Origin: Chitinophaga pinensis | GTDB taxonomy: Bacteria; Bacteroidota; Bacteroidia; Chitinophagales; Chitinophagaceae | NCBI RefSeq assembly: GCF_007896845.1 | Contig: NZ_VOHS01000035.1 | Location: 1-56,737 of the forward strand | Direction of reading: 5' to 3' | Length of the DNA: 56,737 bases | Shown here: positions 48,034 to 56,737 of the stretch, piece after piece | How the letters are laid out: each line of letters begins with the position of its first letter | Numbering within the stretch: position 1 is the stretch's first letter | Translations under genes and position numbers: made by a program | The notes under the pieces: model-generated | Told to the model about the DNA's origin: nothing | The model's database searches: none | Seen by the model: only the letters and a program-made list of their open reading frames with translations

Positions 48034-51000
48034 TTAGTAGACCACCAGAACAGCACCTTTCTCCTGAACAGGTTGCCCCAGAATATCAATTCCCTGCAAC
48101 AACCACACATAAGCGCCGGTGTCTACTTTTTGCCCCGGAAGGTACCATCCCATCCTGCGCTGACATCTTTTGCGGTAAATACACAATTACCCCAACGATC
48201 CATTACGGTAAACAGACTATAGGATGCTACTCCTATTCCTTTGGGTCTGAAAATATCATTATGTCCATCGCCATTCGGGGAGAAGGCGGTAGGTGCGTAT
48301 ACTTTTACAGCGTCGATGATATCTACTTTAAAATAGGTCGTCGGACTTACACATTCACCGAACTGGTAGTTAATACCGAAACTGGTGCTACCGGTAATAT
48401 CTTTTACGCTGAACTCTCCTGTTGTATTTGTTTCTGACCATTCTGTACCCGGACGGAACAGGTTATAATTACCCTGATGCAGATTGGTTACTTTGATATC
48501 GGCAGTCATGCCTTTCATGATCACCACATCTTTTACAGTGGGAGCCAGCAACAGGATGTCCACGGCATTCACCGGAAACGGATTACTGTAGACTACACAG
48601 CCGTAGGCATCGGTTACACGCAGTGTATAATCATACCCTCCGGGTAACGACTGTGCCTGCAGTGAGGTGGATATAACTGTGCTATCGGGATTGAGCCATG
48701 CATAAGACAAAGGTTCCTTTCCATTCACACCCAGACCGGCAATTGCACCAGATGTCATACTACAAACGTCATCAATAATGGACAGGTAAGTCGCATCTAT
48801 ACGGGGTAAATTTGGTGTTTTCAGGATAATCGTGGCTACCAGCTGCTCACATTGTTCAATGTCTTTCACGTATAGTCTGTAGATACCGTCTCCTGCATTT
48901 GTCAGGTCTTTTACGGTACTCACTTCCATATCGTTCATATCCAGCCAGCGGTAAGTGGCGGGTGTACCACCTGCAAGGATCATTCCGGTGACGCTACCAT
49001 TATTCAGGTTACAAACCGGATTCCGGGTGTTTAAATCCGAAACAGTGATCAGATCAGGTTCATGCTGCGGTACATCGAAATCGGTGGTGACATTACAACC
49101 GTAGGCATTCGTGATCTCCAGCCGATAATTACCCGGTGCAAGATTCACCAGATCAAGACCAGTGCCAATCACATTGCCCGTGTCATCCAACCAACGCGTA
49201 ATCTCTGCATTGGTAACCTGCAGACCTGTGATACTACCATCATTCACCGTACAGGATGCCTCTCTGATAGTAGCGGTATTACGGTCAATCAGGATCTCTC
49301 CCGGTGCGGTGATCACAAATGGTTGTGAGGGTCCTGCCGCCGGACAGCCAGATTGATCAGAAAAAGCAAGTGTATAGGTACCCGCAGGAATGTCAATCAA
49401 CTGATCTGTAGTGCCTACGGTTTGTCCGGTAGCATTGGTCCAGACGTAGGTGATCGTGCCGGTACCATTTACTTTTAATCCGGTGATACTACCTGTCGGC
49501 TGACTACAAGCTGCGTTCTGCAACTGCACGGTGCTCAGATCGAGCACCGGTGCGTTGACAGCTCTTATTTCAAATGGTCCGCCGGTTGCGGTACAACCAT
49601 TAATCGTGTCTGTAATGGTGATATAATAGTTGCCGGGGGCAAGGTTATTAATAGCAGGGCCGTTACCGACACTCACTGCCGGTGTATTGGCGTTGTACCA
49701 GTTGTATCTGAGATTAATACCCTGATACTGTATACCTGTAATACTGCCGTTATTCACGCCACATCTTGCAGGAATGAGTGTCATGGTGCCTGTCTGGATA
49801 ACAGGGCTTATGTCTTTCACCTCGAAGAAGGGAGAATATTCGATACACTCCGGTTTGTTACATCCGGCGCCATACATCACCAGCCGGTATTTACCTGCGG
49901 GAACGTTCAGCAGAGATGTATCTGTACCTACAGTATTCCCGTTTTCATCTTCCCAATGAAAAGGCGTTGCATTGTATAAAATCTTATTGATAATACGTCC
50001 TGTACTCTCTCCACAGGCGGTATGTATAATGTTATCAGCAATATCGTCACTCCACACGGGATTACTATAATCCGATGTTGCGCCTGTTGCATCAGTGGCA
50101 GAGAAAATCACGCCATCACGACCCTTCAGTGCATAGGTCCATTTACCATCTGCACCGGCAAGGAATGTTTCAATATAATTACGGCCATCGCATTTACGTC
50201 CGTTACCGCACCTGTAAGGCACAAAGGCTTCCATTTTTGCGTTCGGAGTAGCAACGCCGGTGATAGTCGTCGCGTTGCAGGTCAGCACACGTACAAATGG
50301 CTTTGCTTTACCATCCGCAGGGTTCCAGTTCGACAACTGAATGCTATTGGCTGGTCCGGTAACGATTGAGGTGTTATTATTACAGAACATCTCATTCTGT
50401 GATATTGTAGCCTGATATGTGGAGACCACTACTACCGGCACGTCATAACAACCGGCAATGATGTTTTTATCTAATAGTGTACCACCAATTACGCCCTTCT
50501 GACAATCCATCAGGCGGATGCCGGAGGAACGTTGTCCGAGTACAGATACACCTGTAATTTCTGTTCCTATTTTGTTACGCTGAACCCTGAAAATTGCATT
50601 ACGTAAACCATACAATCCCAGTCCGTATACACTCTGTCCTGCAATCAGGTTATCTGCCACCGTCACTATTCCATTGGTGTTACCGGAAATACCGATATAC
50701 TCATCCCTGAAAAGATTGGATGCCGTAGCAGCAGTACCACTGACATCTGTACCGATTTTATTAAAAGTAGCCACTACATCTCCTGCATCCGCAGAAAAGC
50801 TGACACCATAAGTAGTACCGGCAATAATATTTCCAAGATCGGCTCTGGTACCGCCGAATGTGACACCATTGAGGTGGGTCACCAATACGGGCTGATAACA
50901 GGAATACGCGTCGGTAGCAATCACCCCGTCTTCGCGCATACCAATGATATTATTCTGTATTGTAAGATTACTGATCACCTTCGGATCTGTGTTCGGAGCT

Positions 51001-51524
51001 ACGCCATAAATACCAAATTTAAACCCATAGATCACATTACCTTTACCGTTCCCGCCGATAATAATATTTGAACAGGTACCACTGATCTGAATACCATAGC
51101 TTTCGCCGGCTACACCAGCTGTTGCGATCACCAGACCATAAATTTCTACGTCAGAGGCATTGTCTATTCTCAGACCATAAAATGCAGCCAGATCATTATT
51201 ACGCAGTAGCTGCACCCGCGCAGTACTGACACCATATACGGTGGAAGCCTGTGTGGAGGCATCTACTACAATGTTGCTGCTCAGCGCAGGAAGGTCACTG
51301 TTAATGACAATAACAGGCCTTGACGGTGCATTCACCGAAATATTAAAATAGATATAATCTTTCTCAGTTGTACCATTGCTGTTAGCTTTGGTAATTGCAT
51401 CTCTTAGTGATCCGGGGCCGCTGTCCGCCTGCGTAGTGACAGTAAATATAGCTGCGCTGGCAGAGGAAAAAACACAAAAGAAAGATATGGTAATAAGCAG
51501 GAGTTTAACACCTGTAGGTTTCAT
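48034..51524 (-). CDS. Secreted beta-helix protein with T9SS type B sorting domain (frameshift near end)
   Basis: About 1163 residues after restoring one base at T5 48127-48131; the repair changes GKK-stop into GKKVDTGAYVWLLQGID...GAVLVV, the normal end of the gliding-motility/CHU_C sorting domain. Signal peptide (1-24) is followed by ATTVTTQ-like FTVTTQADSGPGSLRDAITKAN, then a right-handed beta-helix (to about 400). From about residue 580 to 1010 there are five or six tandem repeats of about 85 residues with a GSITGL-type motif (NNGSITGIQ, PTGSITGLK, NDGSITGLQ, NNGSVTGMI) and a paired Cys. The C-terminal sorting domain is VYAPTAFSPNGDGHNDIFRP. It is exported by the type IX system and stays at the surface; ligand unknown. 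Confidence 0.85.
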
Positions 51525-51742
51525 ATTTAATCAGTATTCGGGATATTTTGGCAGTTGATTTATGCTACCGGGCTGAAAAATACACATATTTATCAAGAAT
51601 ATAATATAAATCGGACAATTATTGTAAAGATTCTTGCAGCCAGACGGGCATTTCCGGACACAAGGACTTAACTATCATATGCTTGGGCAAACAGGAAATT
51701 TTGGCAGAAAATATTGGTCAACGAGCCTGTTTAAATAAAATA

Positions 51743-51764
51743 GCCGGATACAGAAGTATCCGGC
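51743..51764 (-). terminator. Rho-independent terminator after the GH71/99-like gene
   Basis: GCCGGATAC and GTATCCGGC form a perfect 9-bp stem with a 4-base loop, 31 bp past the stop of the minus-strand gene. On the minus strand the hairpin is followed by TATTTTATTT. Confidence 0.75.
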
Positions 51765-51794
51765 CTGCTTTAACCACAGCGGGGATGAAATAAA

Positions 51795-54700
51795 CTATTC
51801 CACCACCAGCTTCTTTGTGTCAATCTTTATATCAGAGATTGTCTTTACAAAATAAATACCCGATACAAGGTTGTCTGTAGCCAGCTGGATACGCTGCTCT
51901 CCTGCCGGAATCTGCTGACGGATGGTCTTCACCAGCACACCGTTTGCATTGTATATGGCAATCAATGCATTGACAGATGCCGGCAGACTATAATACAGCG
52001 TGGCCTGTTCTCTGGCCGGATTCGGATAGATACGCAGACCTGCTTTTACCACAGTTATCTTCGTTGTCTGCGGTGCTGCCTGTGCCAATCTTGCTGCAGA
52101 TGTGGTCCCCCATCTGAACGTTTCCCAGCCACCAATAGTAGTACGGTTCCAGTTCATCGGTTGTGTACCATTTTCAGAACACATATACAATCCTTTCAGG
52201 CTTTGTAACGCAACGGTATTGCTGCTCAGGTTAATCCAGTTAAAACGGGTCGTGCTATCCAGCGTAGCACCTGTACAGAATACCGGGTTACCTGCTTTTA
52301 CATACAGTCCGTTATTACCTTTGAGTGCAACCGTATTATTGCCTCCGTCTACTACTTCAAATTTCTCCCATGGACCTAATCCGGTACGGTTACAGTTCAT
52401 CGCCTGTGTACCATTCTCTGAACATACCAGCAGAGTATCATGATACAGATAGATAATGCTGCCTACCGGTGCCGGAGAAGGATTTGTCACCGTTGTATCC
52501 TGTGCATCTTCAATGATGATATCATCAAAATATGCGGTAAAGGTGCCTGTCTGTGCCGCATTGTCGTAAGCAATACTGATACCGGTGATCTCATCTCCGA
52601 TCAATTCCCCCTTCCCTATCTGGCAGGTAAATTTCGACCAGCTGCCGACAGTACCTCTTGTTACATTCGGATGCATCACGGCGCCATTATTGTCTTTATA
52701 TGCACTCAGATTACGCAGTACTTTACCTGATCTGAATGTCAGATCAACTGATGTATTAAGTCCCTGTGTGTTAACGGTATATTTCCAGAAGCTCAGCTGC
52801 ATATTGGCTTTCACGGCAATTTTTGTCTCTGCGATCTTGTAATAATAACTGGAAGTGCCATTCGCAGTACCATTGATTTTCACCGTGTACACACCACTTC
52901 TTGAAAACGCCGGTGTATTCTCAATCGCCACACTGGTGTTACTTACCCCTGCCGATGACAACAGGGCATTCTTATAAAAACATGCATCAACAGGCGATAT
53001 TATATTTTGTGGTACCTCATTGATGATACAACTAGCCACTCTGCTTTCAAAACTGTTCCTGTAATAGACAGGTCCCAGTGAGTACGGGATGGGTACATCT
53101 GCCGGTGTGCCTGTACTTGTCAGCAAACGGGCTGCCTGTCCTGCCAGTCGCAGATAAAAGTCGGACGACGTCCATATACCATCCATCGATAAGGTTCCGA
53201 AGTACTGGTCGGTAGGAATATCGAAATAATCGACGGCTGAACTGATAATATTGGTGGATTCCTCAAACTCATCCAGCATAGCGAAGTACATAGATTTCAC
53301 ACCGACACTTTTAATATTGCGGGCCTGTTTCCACAGAAATTTTCCGCCCAGTCTGCGGGTATCATTAGGATAGCCGTGTACATGTTGTGACCACGCACTG
53401 CCCGGAAATATCACCGGATAGAAACCCATACCATTCTGATCACAATATTGCTTGTCAGGGATCAGGGATTCAGTACGGAAATTGTCTGCACCGGTTGTAT
53501 CGTTATACACGCCTACTGTCCACGGTGAGATCATATTGTATGCCTTATATACATCTTCGAAATCGGTGCGGGATCCGCCATTGCGCAAACGCCAGTCTCT
53601 TGGTACACCTGCAATCACATAACAACCACGGTCTTTGAAGAACTGCGCGAGTTCCAGTGCCTGTAGTCTGTCAACCAGAATCGTGGAATATCCCAGTCCC
53701 CATAACTCAACGACCGGTTTTCCGTTGACTGTTGCATAAGCACCTGATTTTGTCAGTTCATAGATCTGTTCCATCTGGTATACCCAGTCGCGTTTAATAC
53801 CCTCTACAAGATCAATTGAGTTAACTTCTCCATTATTCTGATCGGGCATACAGTACATTACATAAAACAACCTGCCGTTTGCTTCACAGGCATTTTTGAT
53901 ATTAACGTAGTAATCGTCTGTTGAAGTATATTTTATATTTCTGCCGACAGGTGCATTGCGTTGTATAGCAACACCATCAAACCCTGTGCGTTGCAGCAAT
54001 GCCATCTGTACATCTATCACCCCTTTGTCTGTAGAATTATACAGTTTCGCAGGTTTACCATTTCCAAGATTGGCAAAATTGGTGGCATACATCGGAATGT
54101 TGGGATTATTCTCATAATCGGCGAGATTCGGGAATGTTTCCGTGTTGTGATTTCCTCTGCCTGCGGCAGGGACTTTATCATAAGACCAATGACTCCAGTC
54201 CTCCGGCTTAGGACCTGCTTCATGCCATAACTGGTAGCCGGCAAAAGATTTACCTACGAATTCCGAACCGGGATTGTTTGGTCTGGCAGGGATAGGTTCT
54301 GCAGATGGATTCAGTGACCCGACATAGAACGTAATGTCTTTGATATAGGTATCTTCTGATCCATAACCCAGACGGATATCACCACCGTAGCCCATGCTAC
54401 CGTCCAGTCCTGCATCCTCCAGAAATACCAGACGGGTGATCCATTTACCGGTATTGGATTTCTTAAAATCGGCGCCACCCCAGTTACTGCCGGCACGGGT
54501 ATAATTCAGCCATACGAAGTTCATACTGTTGTCGTAATAAGTAATCGACAGAATGACCTTTTTTGCGGTAGAGGGGACGGCTGCGCGGTCAGCACGGACA
54601 TACATAAATTTTCCGGCAGGGATCTTTCTGCAGGGCACACCATCGACGGTTGCGATCTCTGTGTAGCCTTCACCTGCGGCATTTGTTTCCAGCCCCAGTG

Positions 54701-54827
54701 TAAGGCTGCCGGATTGTATAGGATTTGTGTATCTGATCCACGCGGATGCTGCCGGCAGGGTAATGTTACCTGCTTTTAATATGCACACCGATAGCAGGCA
54801 TGCAAAGAGTAATAGAGAGTGTTTCAT
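51795..54827 (-). CDS. Secreted glycoside hydrolase family 71/99-like protein with T9SS type A sorting domain
   Basis: A 1010-residue protein. Signal peptide HSLLLFACLLSVCILKAG; an N-terminal beta-sandwich (about 20-170); a TIM-barrel-like region (about 190-560) with SFAGYQLWHEAGPKPEDWSHWSY, AAGRGNHNTETFPNLADYE, TGFDGVAIQRN and YFAMLDEFEEST, as in GH71/99-like proteins of Bacteroidota; a carbohydrate-binding-like beta domain (about 600-775); two fascin-like trefoil repeats containing CSENGTQAMNCNRTGLGPWE and CSENGTQPMNWNRTTIGGWE; and a C-terminal type A sorting domain (LRIYPNPAREQATLYYS...GIYFVKT). Acidic catalytic residues probably lie in the DEFEE segment. Likely target is an alpha-linked glycan such as mannan or glucan, but this is not shown by the sequence. 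Confidence 0.82.
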   Translation of the reverse strand: MKHSLLLFACLLSVCILKAGNITLPAASAWIRYTNPIQSGSLTLGLETNAAGEGYTEIATVDGVPCRKIPAGKFMYVRADRAAVPSTAKKVILSITYYDNSMNFVWLNYTRAGSNWGGADFKKSNTGKWITRLVFLEDAGLDGSMGYGGDIRLGYGSEDTYIKDITFYVGSLNPSAEPIPARPNNPGSEFVGKSFAGYQLWHEAGPKPEDWSHWSYDKVPAAGRGNHNTETFPNLADYENNPNIPMYATNFANLGNGKPAKLYNSTDKGVIDVQMALLQRTGFDGVAIQRNAPVGRNIKYTSTDDYYVNIKNACEANGRLFYVMYCMPDQNNGEVNSIDLVEGIKRDWVYQMEQIYELTKSGAYATVNGKPVVELWGLGYSTILVDRLQALELAQFFKDRGCYVIAGVPRDWRLRNGGSRTDFEDVYKAYNMISPWTVGVYNDTTGADNFRTESLIPDKQYCDQNGMGFYPVIFPGSAWSQHVHGYPNDTRRLGGKFLWKQARNIKSVGVKSMYFAMLDEFEESTNIISSAVDYFDIPTDQYFGTLSMDGIWTSSDFYLRLAGQAARLLTSTGTPADVPIPYSLGPVYYRNSFESRVASCIINEVPQNIISPVDACFYKNALLSSAGVSNTSVAIENTPAFSRSGVYTVKINGTANGTSSYYYKIAETKIAVKANMQLSFWKYTVNTQGLNTSVDLTFRSGKVLRNLSAYKDNNGAVMHPNVTRGTVGSWSKFTCQIGKGELIGDEITGISIAYDNAAQTGTFTAYFDDIIIEDAQDTTVTNPSPAPVGSIIYLYHDTLLVCSENGTQAMNCNRTGLGPWEKFEVVDGGNNTVALKGNNGLYVKAGNPVFCTGATLDSTTRFNWINLSSNTVALQSLKGLYMCSENGTQPMNWNRTTIGGWETFRWGTTSAARLAQAAPQTTKITVVKAGLRIYPNPAREQATLYYSLPASVNALIAIYNANGVLVKTIRQQIPAGEQRIQLATDNLVSGIYFVKTISDIKIDTKKLVVE

Positions 54828-54999
54828 ATATAGCTTTTAAGTGGGAAAAGACAGCAGACGTGAAGCGTTGACGGGTTTCATAGCAGCAATAGCTGACTGT
54901 CAACAGTACGGGTCAAGGGCACAGGTTTTCATTTCAGGTTTTTAAAGATGGTTCCGGAGGTAAATATACAATTCTAAAATAAAGAAGTGTTACTTCCTG

Positions 55000-55650
55000 T
55001 CAGGACATATTTCCTAATGCTGTATTTCTCTCAGATTTCAGATAAGCAATATAAGCCGGCAATGTATCTAAGGTAGGAAAATCCGACGCAGGCATACCTT
55101 CCGGTAGCTCTCTTACAATGTAGACATTGATATTTTCTGCGAATGATTTTTCTCCGAGAAGGCTTTGCAGCAAAATAAAAACTGCATCATCCAGATTCTC
55201 ATTCTGCTTCAGATATTCATAGTCATCAATATGTACAACCACGTCAAGTTTTGCAGGATATTCCGGGTCTTCTACTGCGGAAAACCACATGTTTTCTGCG
55301 GATAATTCCAGGTCTGCATATTCTATGCGGGCACTTTCGGGATCAGCCTGTATCAGGGCGGTAAATTTCCAGCGTTCGAGTTCGGGGGCTTGTGTAACCA
55401 GATATTCTGCGTCATCAAAAAAAGCTTCATCACAATTGGCGGTGATGACCAGTTCGCCGCCATTCCATTCGTCAACACGCATTTCAAAAAACAAACTGGT
55501 ACAATAAAGGTGGAGTTTCTCTGTCAGCTCATCAAACAGGACCACAATTTCATCCTGTTCCATTTCTCTGAAAAAGCGGAAATCGTCGTTTCTCTCTGTG
55601 AACCATTTCCAGAACTTGGCAGCGTCATTACTTCTAAGCATATTTCTCAT
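55000..55650 (-). CDS. Conserved-looking acidic protein of unknown function
   Basis: I place the start at 55650 (MRNMLRSNDAAKFWKWFTERNDDF), because the 16 codons upstream (to 55698) look unlike the rest. The product of 216 residues is acidic, cytoplasmic and without membrane segments. The beginning, FWKWFTERNDDFRFF, followed by ELTEKLHLYCTSLFFEM and a middle region rich in beta strands (LVITANCDEAFF, WKFTALIQAD), is a pattern seen in uncharacterised Bacteroidota proteins. I do not recognise a named function. Confidence 0.6.
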   Translation of the reverse strand: MRNMLRSNDAAKFWKWFTERNDDFRFFREMEQDEIVVLFDELTEKLHLYCTSLFFEMRVDEWNGGELVITANCDEAFFDDAEYLVTQAPELERWKFTALIQADPESARIEYADLELSAENMWFSAVEDPEYPAKLDVVVHIDDYEYLKQNENLDDAVFILLQSLLGEKSFAENINVYIVRELPEGMPASDFPTLDTLPAYIAYLKSERNTALGNMS

Positions 55651-55828
55651 TTTATAGCTACGGGTAGCCGGGGGTAACAATCTGTTTACTACCCGCAATT
55701 TAATTGTTTTTGTTATACGCGCCTTCTTCGTTTATCATGGTTATTCATTTTAGCGGACAGGTGTCCTGTAGATTACCTTTCATAAGGGTGACATGTTCTT
55801 TTTAAAAAGGCGCATGCAGCAGCTCATT

Positions 55829-55874
55829 CTATGCAGACCATGAGACGTGCCTGCACCCCTCATGGTCTGCATAG
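55829..55874 (-). terminator. 16-bp perfect hairpin downstream of the right-edge gene
   Basis: CTATGCAGACCATGAG (55829-55844) pairs perfectly with its complement at 55859-55874 around a 14-base loop. It lies 12 bp beyond the stop of the minus-strand gene. A TTTTTAAAAA tract follows about 20 bp downstream on the minus strand, so it is a probable terminator. Confidence 0.6.
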
Positions 55875-55886
55875 GTGAACAAATAA

Positions 55887-56737
55887 TTATATCTTTATCC
55901 TGTATACAGTATAGGGAGAAGTACGTTTGTCAACGCCATTGTTGTATTCAGGCTGTTTCTGTATCTGCGAACAGCTGATGTAAAGATAACCGTCTGCAAT
56001 AGAATAGCTATCCGGCCAGATCAATCTGTCATCTTTGACCAGTGTTGTCATCCGCAGCGCTGTATCCAGTTTAACGATCCGATATCCCTGCAGATCTCCC
56101 ATATAGAGATTCCCTTTTTCGTCGAAGATCATTCCATCATTGTTGTGAAATGACCCAGATCTTCTACCTGAGCTGCCAGGTCTGTTTCCGTCATGTTCCA
56201 ATTACGCAGATGTTCCGTTTTAATACGGTATAGTTTATCATCGGATAAGGGTTTATAATACAACCAGTTCCCATCAGGTGTTAACGCAATGCCATCAGAA
56301 TTAAATTTTGCGGGCCTGCCATCTTTCATTAATTCCCGGCCGTCAATAATGACTTATAAGATGGATCCGAAATGGTTGAATAATGGCCTGCAAACACGGC
56401 GCATTTGTCCGTCACAAGATTTACCACGATGATACCTCCGCCCTTCGATTCAGTAAGATAGGCATATTGTCGCTCCACGTCAACACGACGTCATTGACGT
56501 AGGAAGTATCTGCCAGAATAGCAGTAAAAATAAGTACGGGCGATTGTATTTGACTGCTTATCCATTTTAACGAGCTTAGCACCATTTCCCTGAATCGTTT
56601 GCAATCGGGTGCTGCGGGATCGAGAATCCAGAGGGTGCCGGCCTTATCAAAATAAACAATTGTACACACACCCATTTATTCAGGCCGGGAAGACCATGAT
56701 TCCATTCATTGGTTGATACATCGGGATAAGGTGTTTT
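55887..56737 (-). CDS. Major royal jelly/yellow-family (SMP-30-like) protein, 5' end outside window, multiple frameshifts
   Basis: Fragments in three frames join into one family-typical order: TPYPDVSTNEWN, KWVCVQ, LWILDPAAP, GAKLVKMDKQSN, ADTSYVNDV, YAYLTESKGGGIIVV, GRPAKFNSDGIALTPDGNWLYYKPL, VEDLGHFTT, DGMIFDEKGNLYMGDLQ, DRLIWPDSYSIADGYLYISCSQI, ending YTVYRIKI. This matches bacterial MRJP/yellow-type six-bladed propellers, related to SMP-30 gluconolactonases. At least four single-base corrections are needed within 850 bp (near 56150, 56350, 56480 and 56520), the densest error cluster of the window. Substrate and reaction are not known for the bacterial members. The N-terminus lies beyond the right edge. 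Confidence 0.72.

Noticed and set aside
1..56737. Mobile elements, prophage, CRISPR arrays, tRNA or rRNA genes
   Set aside because: No transposase, integrase, regular direct-repeat/spacer arrangement or RNA gene signature was seen; the only repeats are the intergenic ones at 44232-45268.

Overview
The window looks like chromosome of a Bacteroidota bacterium, most likely Chitinophagaceae (Chitinophaga-like). The reasons are a SusC/SusD pair with a DUF3823 lipoprotein, two kinds of type IX secretion sorting domain, kelch and beta-helix surface proteins, FtsX-type two-domain permeases, and promoter-like TAnnTTTG elements. No rRNA, tRNA, CRISPR array or transposase was seen.

Positions 1-764 hold the 5' part of an unidentified minus-strand gene running off the left edge. 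Positions 938-26872 form a nearly complete cobalamin (B12) locus of the cobalt-early (anaerobic) type. cbiA (minus) and cobQ-cobD-cbiB (plus) diverge from a 29-bp gap. A promoter-like element and a clear cobalamin riboswitch (about 5774-5950) then lead a long plus-strand operon: 2Fe-2S protein, NiCoT transporter, NAD-binding protein, cbiX, cobI/cbiL, cobJ-cbiC fusion, cbiE-cbiT, cbiG-cbiF fusion, cobK/cbiJ, cbiD, second Ni/Co permease, AAA-VWA chelatase subunit, cobU, cobT, cobS, cobC and, after a gap, an adenosyltransferase. cobN and a CobW-type GTPase are convergent on the minus strand. The locus therefore encodes both CbiX and a CobN + ChlD-like chelatase. The siroheme-side methyltransferase and bluB are not in the window.

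Positions 27286-34199 hold the most unusual part: a cassette of a VioB-like ferritin-fold protein, a LodA/GoxA-type (cysteine tryptophylquinone) oxidase, a radical SAM/SPASM enzyme, and a LodB/halogenase-like flavoprotein, behind a Bacteroidota-type promoter that overlaps a dyad. I infer a self-contained system that makes a quinone-cofactor amine or amino-acid oxidase using two different redox maturases. An FtsX/MacB-like permease follows, closed by two hairpins.

Positions 36764-44090 (minus) hold an SRPBCC protein and a glycan-utilisation locus (GH43, DUF3823 lipoprotein, SusD, SusC). A 1.2-kb non-coding stretch (44091-45295) is full of repeats, including a perfect 37-bp-arm inverted repeat. 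Then come a membrane-spanning kelch protein with a SARP-like DNA-binding domain, a T9SS type B beta-helix protein, a GH71/99-like secreted protein, an unknown protein, and a partial major-royal-jelly/yellow-family protein at the right edge.

A strong technical theme runs through the window. About a dozen genes are broken by single-base frameshifts, most at short homopolymers, and each is repaired by one base so that family-typical protein continues. This looks like consensus error in the assembly rather than gene decay. I annotate such genes as single CDSs over their full span and name the break. One break, in the chelatase AAA-VWA gene, coincides with a place where programmed frameshifting is known in this family, so it is treated separately.
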